DNA of 64,000 bases from Dastarcus helophoroides (GCA_028583605.1 CM053333.1:9361638-9425637), one strand, 5' to 3'; shown: positions 1 to 13,000, counted from the stretch's first letter. The notes: a model not told the origin generated them from the letters alone. Numbers and translations are program-made.

Positions 1-1028
1 TTCAAATTCTACCACCTTCTTCTCTATGAATTTGATTGCTCCGGTATCAACGGCTTGGTTGCAGGAGACTATGCACTGTAAATAATGCCAGTAAACGGAA
101 ATGTCACAAGAAGTTGTGAAATAGTTAGAAGCAAACAAGGATAATGTGGCATGCTATCTTTCTTTTTAAAATTGATGCAAGAGAAAGACTTATTTGTTAG
201 AACAAACATTACTCACTTCGTTAAAAGTGTCCCTACTTTCTATTAAACGCTGTCGCGCCTTGGCAACCTCACCAGCCAAGGGGGTTAAGGACTCCTACAC
301 CAAAGAAAAGAGTAATATAATAAGAATAATGAATGATACAATAGTAGTGATATAAAACTGACAAATTAACAAACTGTCCAACACCAAATTGAGCTCGATT
401 CTATATTCCAACCCCCAATTTTTGGGACTTAAGTGGGGTTAGTAACAGAAATATTATATCAGCTAAGGCAACAGTATCCTTAGACTGTGAAACATGTATT
501 TTTTTCAAAGTAGCGAAATTCTGAAATTTCGATTCGACTAAGCAAATGTAGGATGAGAACAAATTTTTGTTCGTGTTAGAGTAGTGTTCAAACCTTTGAA
601 CACTACTCAAACACAAACAAAAATATTTGAGCATTGTTCTAACACAAACAATAATGTTTGAGATCCCCTGAATTAAGGACATCATTTGATAGCGAAATAA
701 AAAAAAGGCCAAATGTTGCAAAATGTTGTTTTAAGACCAGAATCTGGATTGTTTTGAATCAGAATATCTTTTGATCAACATAAGCATTTGAATTTTATAT
801 CGATTATTACAAAAATTATGATGCTGGAGACAAATTAATCTAAAGTTTTGTTACAATAAATCTACAAATAAACGCATTTAATCCAGAACAACGCTATCTG
901 TTTCATATCATAAACATATGTAAGTCCTCACTCACCTTTGCAAGTTTTTCATAATAGTCATTTTCGGCCTGAAAATAAGTTACTCTCTCGGTCCAGATTT
1001 CGTCTTTGTAGTACATTAAATCTTGCAT
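1..1028 (-). CDS. Partial gene, three coding exons of an unrecognised helical protein
   Basis: Three open minus-strand segments are joined by good splice sites and all keep phase 0. They are 1028-936 (31 codons from ATG, donor GTGAGT), 294-217 (26 codons, acceptor GTGTAG, donor GTGAGT) and 75-1 (25 codons, acceptor TTTACAG). The 82 residues begin MQDLMYYKDEIWTERV. They are rich in E, K, R, Q and A with few hydrophobic runs, which suggests a soluble alpha-helical or coiled-coil protein. No signal peptide or membrane segment is visible. The gene continues beyond the left edge. The ATG at 1028 has A at -3, but a possible acceptor (TTTTAG at about 1033) lies just upstream, so 1028 may be inside a longer exon rather than the true start. 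I do not recognise the family. The exon calls rest on splice consensus and unbroken frame over three exons, not on homology. Confidence 0.6.
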
Positions 1029-1039
1029 TTTGCTAAAAC

Positions 1040-2393
1040 CAAAATAATTTTTAAAACTTGTGAGTTTTCCTCTTTTTGTTTTGTAAAAAGAAATAGGTTA
1101 TATAACACACGTGAAGATTACACCTGTTAATACGGTTAACTTAGATGTAGCAACAAAGATGAGTGAACATTGCAAACAAAATAATTATACATACTTTGGG
1201 TTTTATTTCAAAATCGGAATTATCCTTACTGCAGCAGACAGATGTTTCCAGGTATCGGAGCAATGCGAGAAAGAAATTATAATTCACAGAACCTTAAAAA
1301 ACGCAACCAAAATATCCACAGAATAAATAAGCCATAGCGTCAACTAATAAAAAGCTGCCACCCATAACTGTCTTTATTTTATATTATAAAATAAATACTT
1401 CTATTATTCGGCAGAATGTGGCAATCTAATCTTAACATATTCTCTATTTTTATGAAAAATTATGAAGTTATTTTTTCATAAATAATACTTTTGTAACGAT
1501 TTATGAGCATTGATTGACATATACAGAATTTAAATAAAAATAGATGTTCTGCCGCCATCTTTGGGAGAGTGCCAATACTTTTAAATGCAACTTTCCATAA
1601 GCTTGGAAAACTTTACTGTTTTAGCAGCAACCTTTCTCTATTGTAGCGTGCGTCTAGTAGAGGGCGCTAATAATTAAATCAAAGTAAAGAATTAATTAAA
1701 GTCCTAATGCAGAGCCGTACCTTGCTATAATGCAAAGCGGCAACCGCATCAGGCGACAGGGTAAAGAAGCGGCATAAGCAGCTACTTCAAAACACAATTT
1801 GAACCATGCGGCTCTTCATTGATTTGAGTGCTGCTCCCGCTGAAATTTAAATATTTTTTAATAAATCAGAATTTTTTTATAATTGTTGTTAAAAGTTTAA
1901 GCCGAAAAAAAAATAAAATGCCAAAATGTGTAAAAAACTTTCGAAATTACAAAATTAAAATTAGGACATATAAAAAAGTTCACAGCTCTACCGATAAAAT
2001 ATTTTTTTTTTAATAAATCAGAACTTTTTTTATAATTCTTGTTAAAAGTTTAAGCCGAAAATTAAACAAAATGCCAAATTACAAAATTGAAATCACGACT
2101 TATAAAAAAGTTCACAGGTCTACCGATAAAATTTGGAGATTAAACTCGCCATTTTGGTAAAATAATTTCAAATTAAAATAAAATGGAAATTAGTGTATCC
2201 AAAGTCGAAAGTGTTCAAATAATAAACTCCTCGAATTTAAAAGAACAAGGTTCACACAGAAAAAGTGGACAAAAAAGTCTCATATCACATAAAATAAAAA
2301 AAATTAAGAAAAAAATAAAATAAACACTTTGAATGCTAAAATATAAAAGTTTTTAGAAAAAAACGAAATTTTGAAAATAAAATCGATATTCAT

Positions 2394-2397
<4 letters not shown>
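1040..2397. other. Non-coding A+T-rich stretch with one short tandem duplication
   Basis: I see no convincing gene here. Short open frames lack family resemblance and splice context. A ~157-bp unit is present twice at about 1852-2140. It is recognisable by 'aataaatcagaa', then 'gttaaaagtttaagccgaaa', then 'cacag(c/g)tctaccgataaaat' in both copies. Confidence 0.6.
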
Positions 2398-2664
<267 letters not shown>

Positions 2665-2959
2665 ACTACTAAAGAGTTCGATAGTTTTTTCGAATTTTTA
2701 ATTTTTTCTCAAAATTCTAAGTGTACATTTTAAAATTCTTATTATTTTCGAAACTAAACTGGAATAAAAAAAATTGGGCAGTTATGGGAACTGCCGACAG
2801 AAGTGAAAACTTAAAACTATGATATAACAAATTTCAAGATATTTCAAAAAAGATTTTTTTCCAAAATTTCAGCGATTTCTCTCAGTTGAGAAGTACAAAT
2901 AATTCAGGGCGGCGACTAACATCCACTCGCCCCCACCCCACATATCTCCCAAACATTCT

Positions 2960-3170
2960 TTTTATATATTTTCATTTTGCCCCCCCATTTTTTCACCCCC
3001 CTTTTTTATATATTTTCATGGTGCTCCTCTCAATTTTTCTTTTTTATGTATTTTCATAGTGCGCCCCCATTTTTTCACCTCTTCCTCATTTCTCTTCAGA
3101 TTTTTATTTTACCTCTCCTCAATTTTTCTTTATTATGTATTTACATGGTGCCTCCCCCCCATTTTTAGTG
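2960..3170. repeat. Pyrimidine-rich minisatellite
   Basis: Degenerate units of the form 'tatattttcat(g/a)gtgc', then a C-run, then 'atttttcac/ctttttta' follow one another about four times. The plus strand is strongly C+T-rich with several C runs. The open frames across it are by-products of the repeat. Confidence 0.7.
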
Positions 3171-3185
3171 TTCATATTGTCATTT

Positions 3186-3223
3186 TGAAGGTAACCAAGG
3201 ACCAGTCCGTTCCACCAATAATT
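3186..3223 (+). repeat. FB-A foldback family, terminal fragment only
   Basis: The string 'aaccaaggaccagtccgttc' plus 'caccaa' is the outer end of the FB-A foldback family seen complete at 9908-10357. Only this right-hand end is present; the rest of the element is missing. Confidence 0.75.
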
Positions 3224-3845
3224 AAAATTAAGAATTTTTGTGTTACCGGTGTAATTATTAAATTTCGATTTTGGTCTGTTTTGGTCAAAAACTTCTTCGG
3301 TTCAAATAAATGGAACTCATGGGCAGTGGAAGCTTCCAATTTACAGTTTAAACTACGAAATTTTAAAATAAATCAAATTTGGAAAAACAACTGAAATTAA
3401 TAAAATAAATTAAGGAAACTCGATTTTGTTGTGGTTTTAGACAAAAAAAAAAGTATGATTTTAAAGTTCATAAGGAAATCTTTCAGAAGAAACTCAAAAT
3501 TAAAAAAAAAACGAAAATTATAATTAAATTATTCTCACGTTTTCGAATTTAAAATTCAAACACAGAATCTTAAGAAAACATTCCAATCAATGGTTTAAAG
3601 TTACATAAAAACCTAAGTTTTAAAACTAAATTTGGACAAAAAATTTGATATTTCGAATGTAAATTCGAAATTTCTAGAAAACAGTCAAAATTTTGGGATT
3701 AAGGCGGAAATTTTAAAAATCCAAATCAAAATTTATATAAACAACTCTACATTTTGGGTCTTAAATGCTAGAAATAAATAATAAAAAGTGCAGATTTAGA
3801 TTAAAAATTTTGAGAAAAACACTCCATTTTAGAAACATTCACAAA

Positions 3846-4200
3846 TTATTAAAGTGTTTCGCCTCTGGTATGGTGGACATACTGAGTTACCGTGCTCTTC
3901 TGTCTAAACTTTCTTATCCTTTGTACCAATTTTCAATTCAGAAGAGTCTCGCCTCTGGTATGGTGGACTGAGTTACCGTGCTCTGATGTTTTGAAATTGG
4001 CCTTTTCATTCTTTCATTTTTGCATATTCCTCTTTTCATTGTTTCTTTTCTTTGTTCCTGAAGAAGCCCCCTACGATGGTGGGCAAATCGTCGAACACTT
4101 TTAGTAATTCTTTGACACGGTCCAATCCCGGAAGAGGTATATCCTGTACTGACTCTGGCCGTGGAAGCCTTCGTTATCACAAATTAATAAAATTTGAGTT
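3846..4200 (+). repeat. FB-B foldback family, degraded single arm
   Basis: A direct duplication of 'cgcctctggtatggtggac' (about 3860 and 3950) precedes an FB-B arm. This arm matches one arm of the foldback at 32360-32690, including 'cctgaagaagccccctacg' and 'caatcccggaag'. The hammerhead-like motif at 4053-4097 is broken: the GAAAC after helix II has become AAATC. There is no matching second arm nearby. Confidence 0.7.
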
Positions 4201-4539
4201 TATCCTCAAATTTTCGACTTCTGCATATTTCGAATTCAAATTTGAATTTTATTCCGAAATTTCGACATTCAAAAAAGAAATTTCACTTGAAGATTTTCAC
4301 TGTTTTCGATGTCGAAATCTCTTATAAACCTTAATTAAAACTCAAGCTTGTTTCCAATTTTTTTTTGGAATTTGTTTTCTTTTAGAAATTTATTTCTTCA
4401 AATATCGACTTATTTTTCGAAATGTTGAGCAAATTCTTGGATTATAAATTATTGATTTATTTTCGATAATTTCAAATATTTTTTCCTGATTCACACCTTT
4501 GATTTGTGCTATTTTTCTAGTGATTATAAAATCAGTGTA

Positions 4540-5440
4540 TTTTTTTATAAGTGTTGATGTTTTTCGTAATTTTGGCATTATACCGCAATTTTCCCATTTG
4601 TCCTGAATTTTCGAGTTGAAACTCAAAATTTCAGTGTTTTTTTCCGACCTTCAACTGGTTCGTGTAATACATAATTCCGATTTTTTACTTTTTTCTACAA
4701 TTTCGATTATGAACTATAAATTTAGAAGACTTTATTTCAACTTGTGTTCCAAAATGTCGATTTTCTTCTCGAAGAATTACAAATGTTGAGTTTTATTTTA
4801 CATCAAATTTATTCTTCGTTGTTTAATTTCGACCTCTTAAGATCGGAAACAAATTCGAGTTGAAATTCAATTTCGAAAAGTGGAAATTTGCATAAGTGCT
4901 GTAAATTTTAACGGATTTCATACTCTACGGATTTAAATCTCAAAGCAAATTTGTTTGTGTTTTGGGTTGCACTGTATTTTTTTTATAAATTTTGATTTTT
5001 CTCGTAATTTTAGCATTATACCGAAATTTTCCCATTGGTCCTGAATTTTCGAGTTTAAACTCAAAGTATTTTTTTCCAAACTTCAACTGGTTCGTGTAAT
5101 ATATAATTCCGATTTTTTACTTTTTTCTACAATTTCGATTTTGAACTTTAAATTTAGAAAACTTTATTTCAACTTGTGTTCCAAAATGTCGATTTTCTTG
5201 TCGAAGAATTACAAATGTTGAGTTTTATTTTACATCAAATTTATTCTTTTTTGCTTAATTTTGACCTCTTAAGATCAGAAACAAATTCAAGTTGAAATTC
5301 AATTTCGAAAAGTGGAAATTGCCACTTTTCGAAATTGAATTTCAGCTCGAATTTGTTTCTGTACCTTAACGGATTCATACTCTACGTCTTTAAATCTCAA
5401 AGCAATTTTGTTTGTGTTTTGGGTTGCATTTTTGATTCGC
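4540..5440. repeat. Tandem duplication, two ~432-bp units
   Basis: Two consecutive copies share 'cttcaactggttcgtgtaat' (about 4649 and 5081), 'gtcgattttctt' and 'cacttttcgaaattgaattt'-type blocks, offset by about 432 bp. The second copy ends in a local palindrome at about 5284-5358 centred on 'gtggaaattgccac'. The DNA is A+T-rich with frequent TTCGA and has no coding content. Confidence 0.8.
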
Positions 5441-5770
5441 CCGAGTCGTTCTCTTATTGTGAATCGTTCTGTATACAGTATTGGTAGGTTGGAAAGCTCG
5501 TTTGAATAATGTGTGTGAAAATTTGACTTGTGTGCTCTCAGACAAGGTGCTTATAAGTGACATTGTTTCAGTATTAATTTCATAGGAAACATAAGACAGT
5601 ACAAAGAAATTTAGTATATTTAATTAGCACTAATGCTTATCACTTCTCTCGCTTTCACTTGCCTTGCATCGGAGTTCGTTTTGCGTTTTTATCGTGAGCT
5701 AGTATGAACTGTCGAATAGTGTTTAGAACGTACCACATTCGTTAAAATTTGGAACATGGTACATGTTTTA

Positions 5771-6290
5771 TAGCAGCTATTAACACCATACCAAGCTCAA
5801 GTTAGGCCAACACTGGAATACTGTTCTCATGTTTGGAGTTCAGCCCCAAAACACACTTTAGCTCTCTTGGATTCAATTCAAAGAAGAGCGATTCGCCTAA
5901 TTGATGACGAGAGTCTGACCGATTCTCTCGAAACACTAGAGCACAGGCGTATGGTTGGTGACTTGTCTCTTTTCTACAAGTACTATCATGGAAGATGCTC
6001 GCAGGAACTAATAGGATTGATCCCTCCAAGGGCAAGATTCTTGAGGCGTACTAGACAATCGGAGACAGCGCGGTTCAGCTTGACACAGTGAGGACTTCTG
6101 TCTACGGAGACTCTTTTTTCTATAGAACTTCCAAGTTATGGAACTTGTTACCGAAAGGAATTTTCCCCAAAAATTACAACCTATCCTTGTTTAAGAAGGC
6201 GGTTCATCGCCATATCTTCCTGTTTCCGCATCCTACTCCCAGTGCTTTGAAAGCATAATGAGGTTACCCTTTGCGAGTGGATTAAACTTA
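5771..6290 (+). mobile_element. Jockey-like LINE, 3'-terminal fragment
   Basis: Conceptual translation gives the C-terminal part of a non-LTR retrotransposon reverse-transcriptase polyprotein: 'QVRPTLEYCSHVW', then 'DSIQRRAIRLI', then 'HRRMVGDLSLFYKYYHG'. It joins an untranslated tail ending near 'gcgagtggattaaacttaaa' plus an A-rich run. The same tail terminates the copies at 14122-15295 and 53800-55340, which marks it as the true 3' end. The 5' part is missing, as is usual after incomplete reverse transcription. The frame is broken near 6080. Jockey-clade assignment is from general resemblance only. Confidence 0.8.
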
Positions 6291-6595
6291 AAAAAAGAAA
6301 GAGATAACAATACAGATTCTGGGAGTTGAGACTGAATGGGTTAAATGTTAATAAAACAAAAGGTGCAATAAAAACAACTTATAATTTATACTGAAAACTG
6401 ATTACAATAAAAATATGAAAACTAAACTATTTAACCATTCTATCAACTATATGATAGTATAATACTAATAAAATGGAATACAATACATATATCTACAAAG
6501 TTTTTTGGCTTTTAACGCTTCTTGAGTTGTATTACATAATAACGTTTTATGAACATTTTATAATTGAACTGACGATGAAAATTTGAATGCAAAGA

Positions 6596-9062
6596 TTAAG
6601 ATAACGGTTCGCGGGTGGTGTTCGGTAAAAACAGGCATAACAGACCTCCTCCTATCAATAATGCCGCAACGATAAACGTTGGAGCCGGACAATACATGTC
6701 CAGGAGCGTAGCTATCACAATGTTTCCTATAATACCACCTAACCGAGCCGCTACCATAGATATAGCCACACCTGTTGCCCTAAAAACAAAAAGAAAAATT
6801 AGACACTTAATTACAAGCTCTTGATTAGTGATTACTGATTCGTTGGTTAAATAAGGAATGAATGTAGAATAAAAAAAAATATTTACCTGAGGTTTGTGGG
6901 AAAGATTTCGGTAATAAGACAATCCAAAGCTGCGTTTCCGCAGGAGATGACGCTACTGAAGACCGCAGAAACGATCAAATTGTGGGTCTTATTGTACACG
7001 AAATACATCGAGGCGGCACATATGCCAGAGGTAACTGTACTGAACACTGAAATAAAAAGACTTTTTGTTACAAATAAAACTCAACTGGTAGTTTTACCAA
7101 TATACTATGATAAAAAGGGGCAATTTGTTTGTTCCATTCAGATACAGTAAGTAATTTGGTGGAACGAACTGGTACTTGGATATCTTCAAAAATTGGAATG
7201 CAAATCTTGTCCCTTAAAACCAAGAAATATTAACAGCGGTAGAGCAACATTTGTTGTGTTTTTAAATCTTTCTTAGTTTCAGGGGACAAGATTTGTATTT
7301 CAACTTTTTACAGTAAAGAGGTTGTTGTAATCAGCCTCGGATCCAGATACAGAAGCAGGTGCCCGGGCGCCAAATTGGTAAATAGTTAGGGCGCGATTGT
7401 AAGGCTAATGACATTTTTTTTAATCGTCAAACGTATTTTGGGCATCCACGGACGCCAATATCAAATTTTTGCCTCTGCTTGGAAAAATCGTAGATCCGGT
7501 ACTTGTTGATACATAGTTCTTTATACATTTCGTTTTTATGCGTAATTGTATGTCCGTTTAAAGGGGAAGACATTGAAGAGGGAGTGGGTAAAACAGGATT
7601 AACCGAAAAAATATTTACCTAAGAAGAATTTTCTGCCTAACTTATCCATCCCTAGCACAGCTAGAACATTACTGGGTAAAGCAGACGCTACAGTTATCAG
7701 TGATTCCATGAAGACAGCGCTTTCAATCTTGTCGCTGCAGATTCCCCCATCTTGTTGACTTCCAACTTTAACTACAAACTCAGTAACTTGACAAACAGTA
7801 GCGCTTTGCCCAGGATGATGCCTAGCGAACTCATCGAAACGATTGAATAGTTCAGGGAACCACATCATCAAACCATAATAGCTGCAAAACGTAAACGTTA
7901 ACATATTCGAAAGTCGAAAAACCCAGTCACTTACCCTATATGAAAGGTGAAGTTGATCGTGATCGAAATGAGTGTGAATCTGAGTATTGGTGAGACGAAC
8001 AACTGTTTACTGTTATCTACAATGTCAATAAACATGTTCTTCCATTTCCCCTTCAGAGGTTTCTTAGTTAGCTGCTCCGGTTTCTCTATCACATCGTCCA
8101 GAATTAAGTGTTTAACCGGATAATCATCTTTGTTATTCCCAGTGTTGATTCTATAAATGTGTCTGAAGATTTCCAAAGCTTCTTCGCTTCTACCACGCGA
8201 GAGTAGAAACTTCGGACTCTCCGGCAACATAAATAGTAGAATGGCCACGATAAACGACGGAATAGCGCAAATGAGAAGAAATATTCTCCACGAATTGTAA
8301 ACGAACAATTCTGACTTGACGCCGATGTCTCTAGGAATTATTAGCCAGGCTAAACCGGCAACGAATAAATTTCCTAAGGTCCAGAAGGCCGCCATGAACG
8401 AAAGCATGGAGCCCCTTTTGTGTTTGGGTTGAAATTCTGCGAAGTAGGACCAGATAACTGGCCCGCTGCCCCCTAACCTGTAACAAACCGGGTTTAGCTG
8501 GGCGGTGTAAATTAAAAATTGGTACTTACGCCGCCCCATTGAGAAATCTAAATAACATGAATAACTCGTACGACTGGCTGAAACTTGAAGCCACTATACA
8601 TAGAGCATTCATGAAAGAGATCGCGATGAGAACTTTTTTACGGCCTAGCGAGTCCGCTACGGAACCCCAGGCGTAGGCCCCTGCCATCATCCCTATGAAG
8701 ATGATGGAATTGAGCCATCCTTTGGTGTGGGTGTTGAGGTTTAAGTCGCACTGCGCCGACGGAAGGATGAACGACATCGAAATGACGTCCATCTCTTCCG
8801 AGGTGCTGACGAAGCCGCATACCGCTAACAGGAGGTAGTGAAATTTTCCATAACCAGTCTGGTTGATGGCACTTTCGAAGTCAGCTTTCTCGCTGTACCC
8901 TTTTTCGCCACCGTCGCCACAGCAGTCGCCGGTCTGGAGTTTTCCAATATCCTTTAGAACAAAGCCAAGCTCTTTGGATCCGCAGCCGTTTGGAACGACA
9001 CAACGCTCGTCCTTTACATCACAGTCTTGCTTGTTCTTTGAGTGGTGATCACCTTCTACCAT
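6596..9062 (-). CDS. SV2-like / SLC22-type MFS transporter, five exons, 560 aa
   Basis: Five exons splice into one frame: 9062-8530, 8477-7935, 7881-7619, 7046-6887 and 6779-6596, 1683 bases including TAA. All introns are GT-AG (52, 53, 572 and 107 bp). The ATG has A at -3 and G at +4, with an in-frame TAG 12-15 bases upstream, so this start is well supported. The protein has a cytosolic Cys-containing N-terminus (1-72) and then multiple membrane segments. Loop 2-3 carries the MFS motif 'GSVADSLGRKK' (133-143). 'GGSGPVIWSYFAEFQP' (180-195) follows. 'LPESPKFL' (262-269) is the PESPR-like motif. A second motif copy, 'DKLGRKF', is near 438-444, and 'CLITEIFPTNLR' is near 489-500. It resembles insect synaptic vesicle glycoprotein 2-like proteins, a group of orphan or organic-ion carriers. 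The substrate cannot be told from sequence. It appears intact. Confidence 0.93.
7157..7318 (+). repeat. FB-A fragment inside transporter intron 3
   Basis: 'ggtggaacgaactggtactt' and 'caggggacaagatttgtatt' mark a shortened FB-A copy lying wholly inside the 572-bp intron (7047-7618). The central part with the hammerhead-like motif is absent. It explains why this intron is ten times longer than introns 1 and 2. Confidence 0.75.
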
Positions 9063-9168
9063 TCTACGATGTACCTACTGAGTTGTTAGTTCGCGGCGAC
9101 CGAAAAGGATGCTGGGGCCTGGGGGCGACGATTAATAGGGGCAGCAGGCGAGAAGTACTCGAAATATC
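9063..9168 (-). other. Probable 5' UTR part of the transporter's first coding exon
   Basis: Upstream of the transporter ATG the minus strand shows a pyrimidine stretch ending TTGTTTCAG at 9169, a plausible acceptor. This suggests that the first coding exon begins at 9168 and that a non-coding first exon lies further upstream (above 9170). I could not identify that exon or a promoter. This is inference from a single splice consensus. Confidence 0.4.
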
Positions 9169-9907
9169 CTGAAACAACAAAATGAATAGTTGACGTTTGC
9201 GGTACTTGAGAGGTAATGAGAAAAAAAATAAACAAATATATTAATTGATAAAATCGCATTTTTATCGGAGCCAAAAAACTTCTTGAAACAACGCAAAAAT
9301 GTTGCATTGGACTTAGGAAAGTTTGTGAAACATAACCAAGTGCTAATCTTTTACGTTATTTCAAAATGTTTCATCAGGTTGCATGGTGAGTTGGTTATTT
9401 CAACTGTAGCAGCTTAATATCATTTCTTTTTCTCAGACAATCATTATCTTCCGTTGCCTCAGATTCTCTATGCTGCTGGTGAAAATGTCCCAATGCTTAT
9501 TTGGGGTTGAAAATGCGTCAATATTTATCAGTGATTTAAACTCTCATTATTCGCGCTAATTACATTACTACTATGGATGTAAGTGAGGCCACTGAAAAAG
9601 TGTTCCATACTTTCTAATGGCCCAATAGATTTTTCAATTATAAGTCGATGAAAGTAAACAAATAATGTGGTTTTTCATCAGATTTTCTACGTATGAGGTT
9701 TATGTATGAGTTTTAATGTAAAATTTTTACAGTAAATCCTGTCATGTTGAAAATGCACTATTTATTTCCACTAAAGTATAATAAAACAATAAAAAAGATA
9801 TAAACGATAAAATGCAATTGGGTGTTGAACAGAAATTTATAAACATTAATATTAAAATGCGCATCCGTATTGTTTTTAATTTTTTGTCATTATAACAATA
9901 TTTTTTT

Positions 9908-10357
9908 GTTTGATGGAACGGACTGGTCCTTGGTTATCTTCAAAAATTGAAATACAGAACTTGTCCCCTGAAACCAAGAAAGATTAATTGTGTTTTTTAA
10001 TATTTCTTGGTAGTTTCTCTCTGAAGATGACAGCTTGGCTGTCGAAACGCGTTAGAGCAACCTTTGTTGTGTTTTTTAATCTTTCTTGATTTCAGGGGAC
10101 AAGTTCTGTATTTCAATTATAACAATAATTGAAATACAAATCTTATCCCTTGAAACCAAGAAAGATTAAAAAACACAACAAAGATTGCTCTAAAGCATTT
10201 CGATAGCCTTGCTGCATACAGTACCTCTTTCGAATTTTACAACAAAGTTTGCTTTAACGTGCTTCGATAGCCAAGCTATCATCTTCAAAGAGTTACTGAT
10301 ACTAGATTTGTATTTCAAGTTTTGAAGACAACCAAGGACCAGTCCGTTGCACCAAAA
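9908..10357. repeat. FB-A foldback element, near-complete
   Basis: Outer inverted ends are 'gaacggactggtccttggtt' at the left and 'aaccaaggaccagtccgttg' at the right. The interior consists of repeated half-units in both orientations: 'tgaaaccaagaaagatta', 'aaacacaacaaaggttgctc', then a small motif with 'gatagcttggctatc', then the mirror image. Several half-units are stacked, so this copy has been rearranged internally. There is no open reading frame. The family recurs at 7157, 22734, 35628, 36215, 38826, 42016, 47724 and 59769, plus a terminal fragment at 3186. Confidence 0.85.
10017..10057 (+). ncRNA. Hammerhead-ribozyme-like motif (FB-A)
   Basis: Parts in order: CTCT (helix I, 5' strand), CTGAAGA (fits the CUGANGA core), one extra T, GACAGC-TTG-GCTGTC (perfect helix II), GAAA, then self-complementary ACGCGT (helix III without loop), T at the cleavage position, and AGAG (helix I, 3' strand, pairing with CTCT). 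This is the order of a type-I hammerhead. It departs from the canonical form by the inserted base before helix II and by the loop-less helix III, which would need two molecules to pair. Activity is unproven. Confidence 0.4.
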
Positions 10358-13000
10358 TTATAACAATGAATAAAAATTGGTATATTCTTAAAAAATTGTG
10401 TTAGAACGCCTTCGTCGATTTTATAGTGGCCGCAGTTTCAAAAACAGTTATGCAAGCGCACTTTCCACATAAAGTATTACATCAACTTTGATTCGACTTC
10501 CAAGTTATTGAGGAGCAGACAATTATTGTACTATGCACCCGTAGGATAACAAAATCAAATTAGAAAAAATTACAAAAAAATAGTATCTTGAAACTGTATG
10601 GTTCAGTAGACTTCTTCCAGGATTGGACTGGGTCAAGCAACCACCAAAAACTATGTGATCACTTTGTCACTTTGTCCAATGGCGGAAGAAGTATATTTTT
10701 TACTGATTCTGAGAATCGGAGGCTTATTTATGATTCAAGCAGGCCGGATTAAGCTTGCTCTGTGCCTCTCACTGCCACCATTTCGGTGATGGATGCTTTT
10801 AAAAGTATCTCGTCGTGCCAAAAATATTTTTTACGACAAAAAAAGATGCCATCGACTTTGCTGGGGGCTCCTACGCTATTAATTGCACATGTTGCCTCTG
10901 GATTCAGCCATTTTTGAAATTTGGTGGCAGTTCCTTAAATCTATAATTCGATACTTTCTCACCTTTTCTTCAGCGAAATGGTTTAGTAAAACACTAGTCA
11001 ATCATTAAGGAGTTGAATAATTATTCGTTCATGTACCTCACCGCCTAAATATATTCGTGTAATGCATTAAATAATGTTTTGAACTTTGTTGCAAAAAATA
11101 TATATTTCAGTGAACAGATAAACAAAAATACCATTCAGCTATAAACAACTACGCGGAAGCATAATATTTATAATTTGAAAATACGTAAGTAATTCGTACA
11201 ATTTTGGTTGTTGACGTTGATGCCCTCGAGCTGTTGGAGAAATATTAAAAATTTCTGTCAACCGGAATAACTTTTCCCAACACTTCTCAATAGGTCAAGT
11301 TTTGTTATTATTACAATATAAGGTGTATTAAAAGAATGAAACAATACGATAAAACTCATACTTGATGATCAGAAAGTTCTGTTCAATAATTTTATGAATT
11401 TCATAGTTTCTTCCAATTAATTTATCTATCAGTAGCATCTCAATCAACCGATTTGTCTTAAATAATTAATATTCATTCCATATATTGTAATTATGGCGCT
11501 GCATTCATTTCTATTCACACGATAGTCAGCTAGTAAACAATAACTTTTTAAATGGATTACTCAGGTGTATCATTCCATTTTTTTTGAAGAATGTAAACTA
11601 ATACAAAAGCAATATGGAAAGTATTATAGTTTACCAGCAGAACCATAAAGTACGTTGATAAATCATTGCGACTAAAAATTAACTGCACCTAAACGTCTGA
11701 CTTTCACAAATCAAACAAACTTGACCAAATTTCCAATGCTCCTTCGTATTAATCCTATTGCGTATTAGTAAATAGAATAATGAAGTCGCCTAAATCGTCA
11801 AGCATTTTTAAAATTTTTAAGTTAATTTCATGGTCGTAGAATAATAAAATCATCTGAAAGATCATAAATAATTGGGAGTTAAATGACCACTAGGTTCATT
11901 CCACCATCATCCGGAAAATATAAAGCTAAGCTGCTGGCTTTATTAATAACAATCTTTAAGATTAAAGAACTTAAATCGATCAGTTGTGCTGGGTTCAACA
12001 AAAGTATACACATCGGAGGTCATGAGAATCCGCGATTAATCATTTTGCACATGACGATTGCCTTTGTTGATGAATCGCAACGCAAGCAAAATTTTTGTCA
12101 CTGATGCAAATCTTATGAGAAAAATGAATTGAAAATGTTCACAGTAGCTGTGCTGTTTACGATTTCGTTTTACCACCGCTCATGAGATAAAATAACGAAA
12201 ATGTTAATTTATGATTATTTTGATAAGATTCTGTAGTTAAAATATAATATATGGCTGTACATACGCATGTAGCTTTGGGATAAAAATAAAGTTAGACATA
12301 TTTACCTTGCAAACAATTAGGTGGCTTGTTAATATATGGTTTAGCATTTCTAAAAATTTTATATCTGCACCTCTTATACATTTGTCAAAAGACATTTTAA
12401 CACCACAATCCGATTCAGATACAATAAAATATTTTGCATCTATAAATCTAAGCTAACGTTTTAATAAAAGCATTGTAAACAGATTATAATTATGTAAAGG
12501 CAGTTAGGAATTTATTTACTAGAGTAATGTATGCATTCGATTTTTACACAACATGATTATAAAATGCAAAGATCCCGTTTACTTCAGTTGAAATCCTTGA
12601 TAAAATACTGTTTTTTTATACAACTGCATAGTTCTTTCTTCCAGAACCCGAAATCTAAATGCTCTGTAAACTACCAGCTTGTAAAATGGTAGAACTCAAA
12701 GCAATCACTAATCGTTAGGTAGGGCGATCTGAGCCTGAAAACCCAGAAGCCGGGGGCCACGCAAGAAATAAAAGTTAGAAATCAAATATGAGAAATATGA
12801 GGAAACATAATAACGATAGTCGCCTAGACCAGAAGACTTAGGCCGTGATTTTATGATTTCTGTAATAACATTTCTCAAAAAATCAGATTAATATGAAACC
12901 AACATTAGATGGAAATCGTTTAAAACGATCAAAACTTCTAGAATTTGTCGAAACTCTTTCAATCTCCATCTTTATATTGCGATATTTTTGAGTTTGGGCC
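10358..13000. other. Mostly unique non-coding DNA with two faint repeat relics
   Basis: No convincing exon was found. About 10606-10740 resembles FB-B ('cttcttccaggattggac', then 'ggcggaagaagtatat'). About 10742-10900 shares 'ggattaagcttgctc' and 'gggggctcct' with 39712-39900 and looks like an old inverted-repeat element remnant. An open frame at 11883-12104 (73 codons) has no recognisable features and no splice support. Confidence 0.5.

Noticed and set aside
11883..12104. 73-codon open frame as a gene
   Set aside because: No recognisable domain, no splice or start context, and length within chance for this region.
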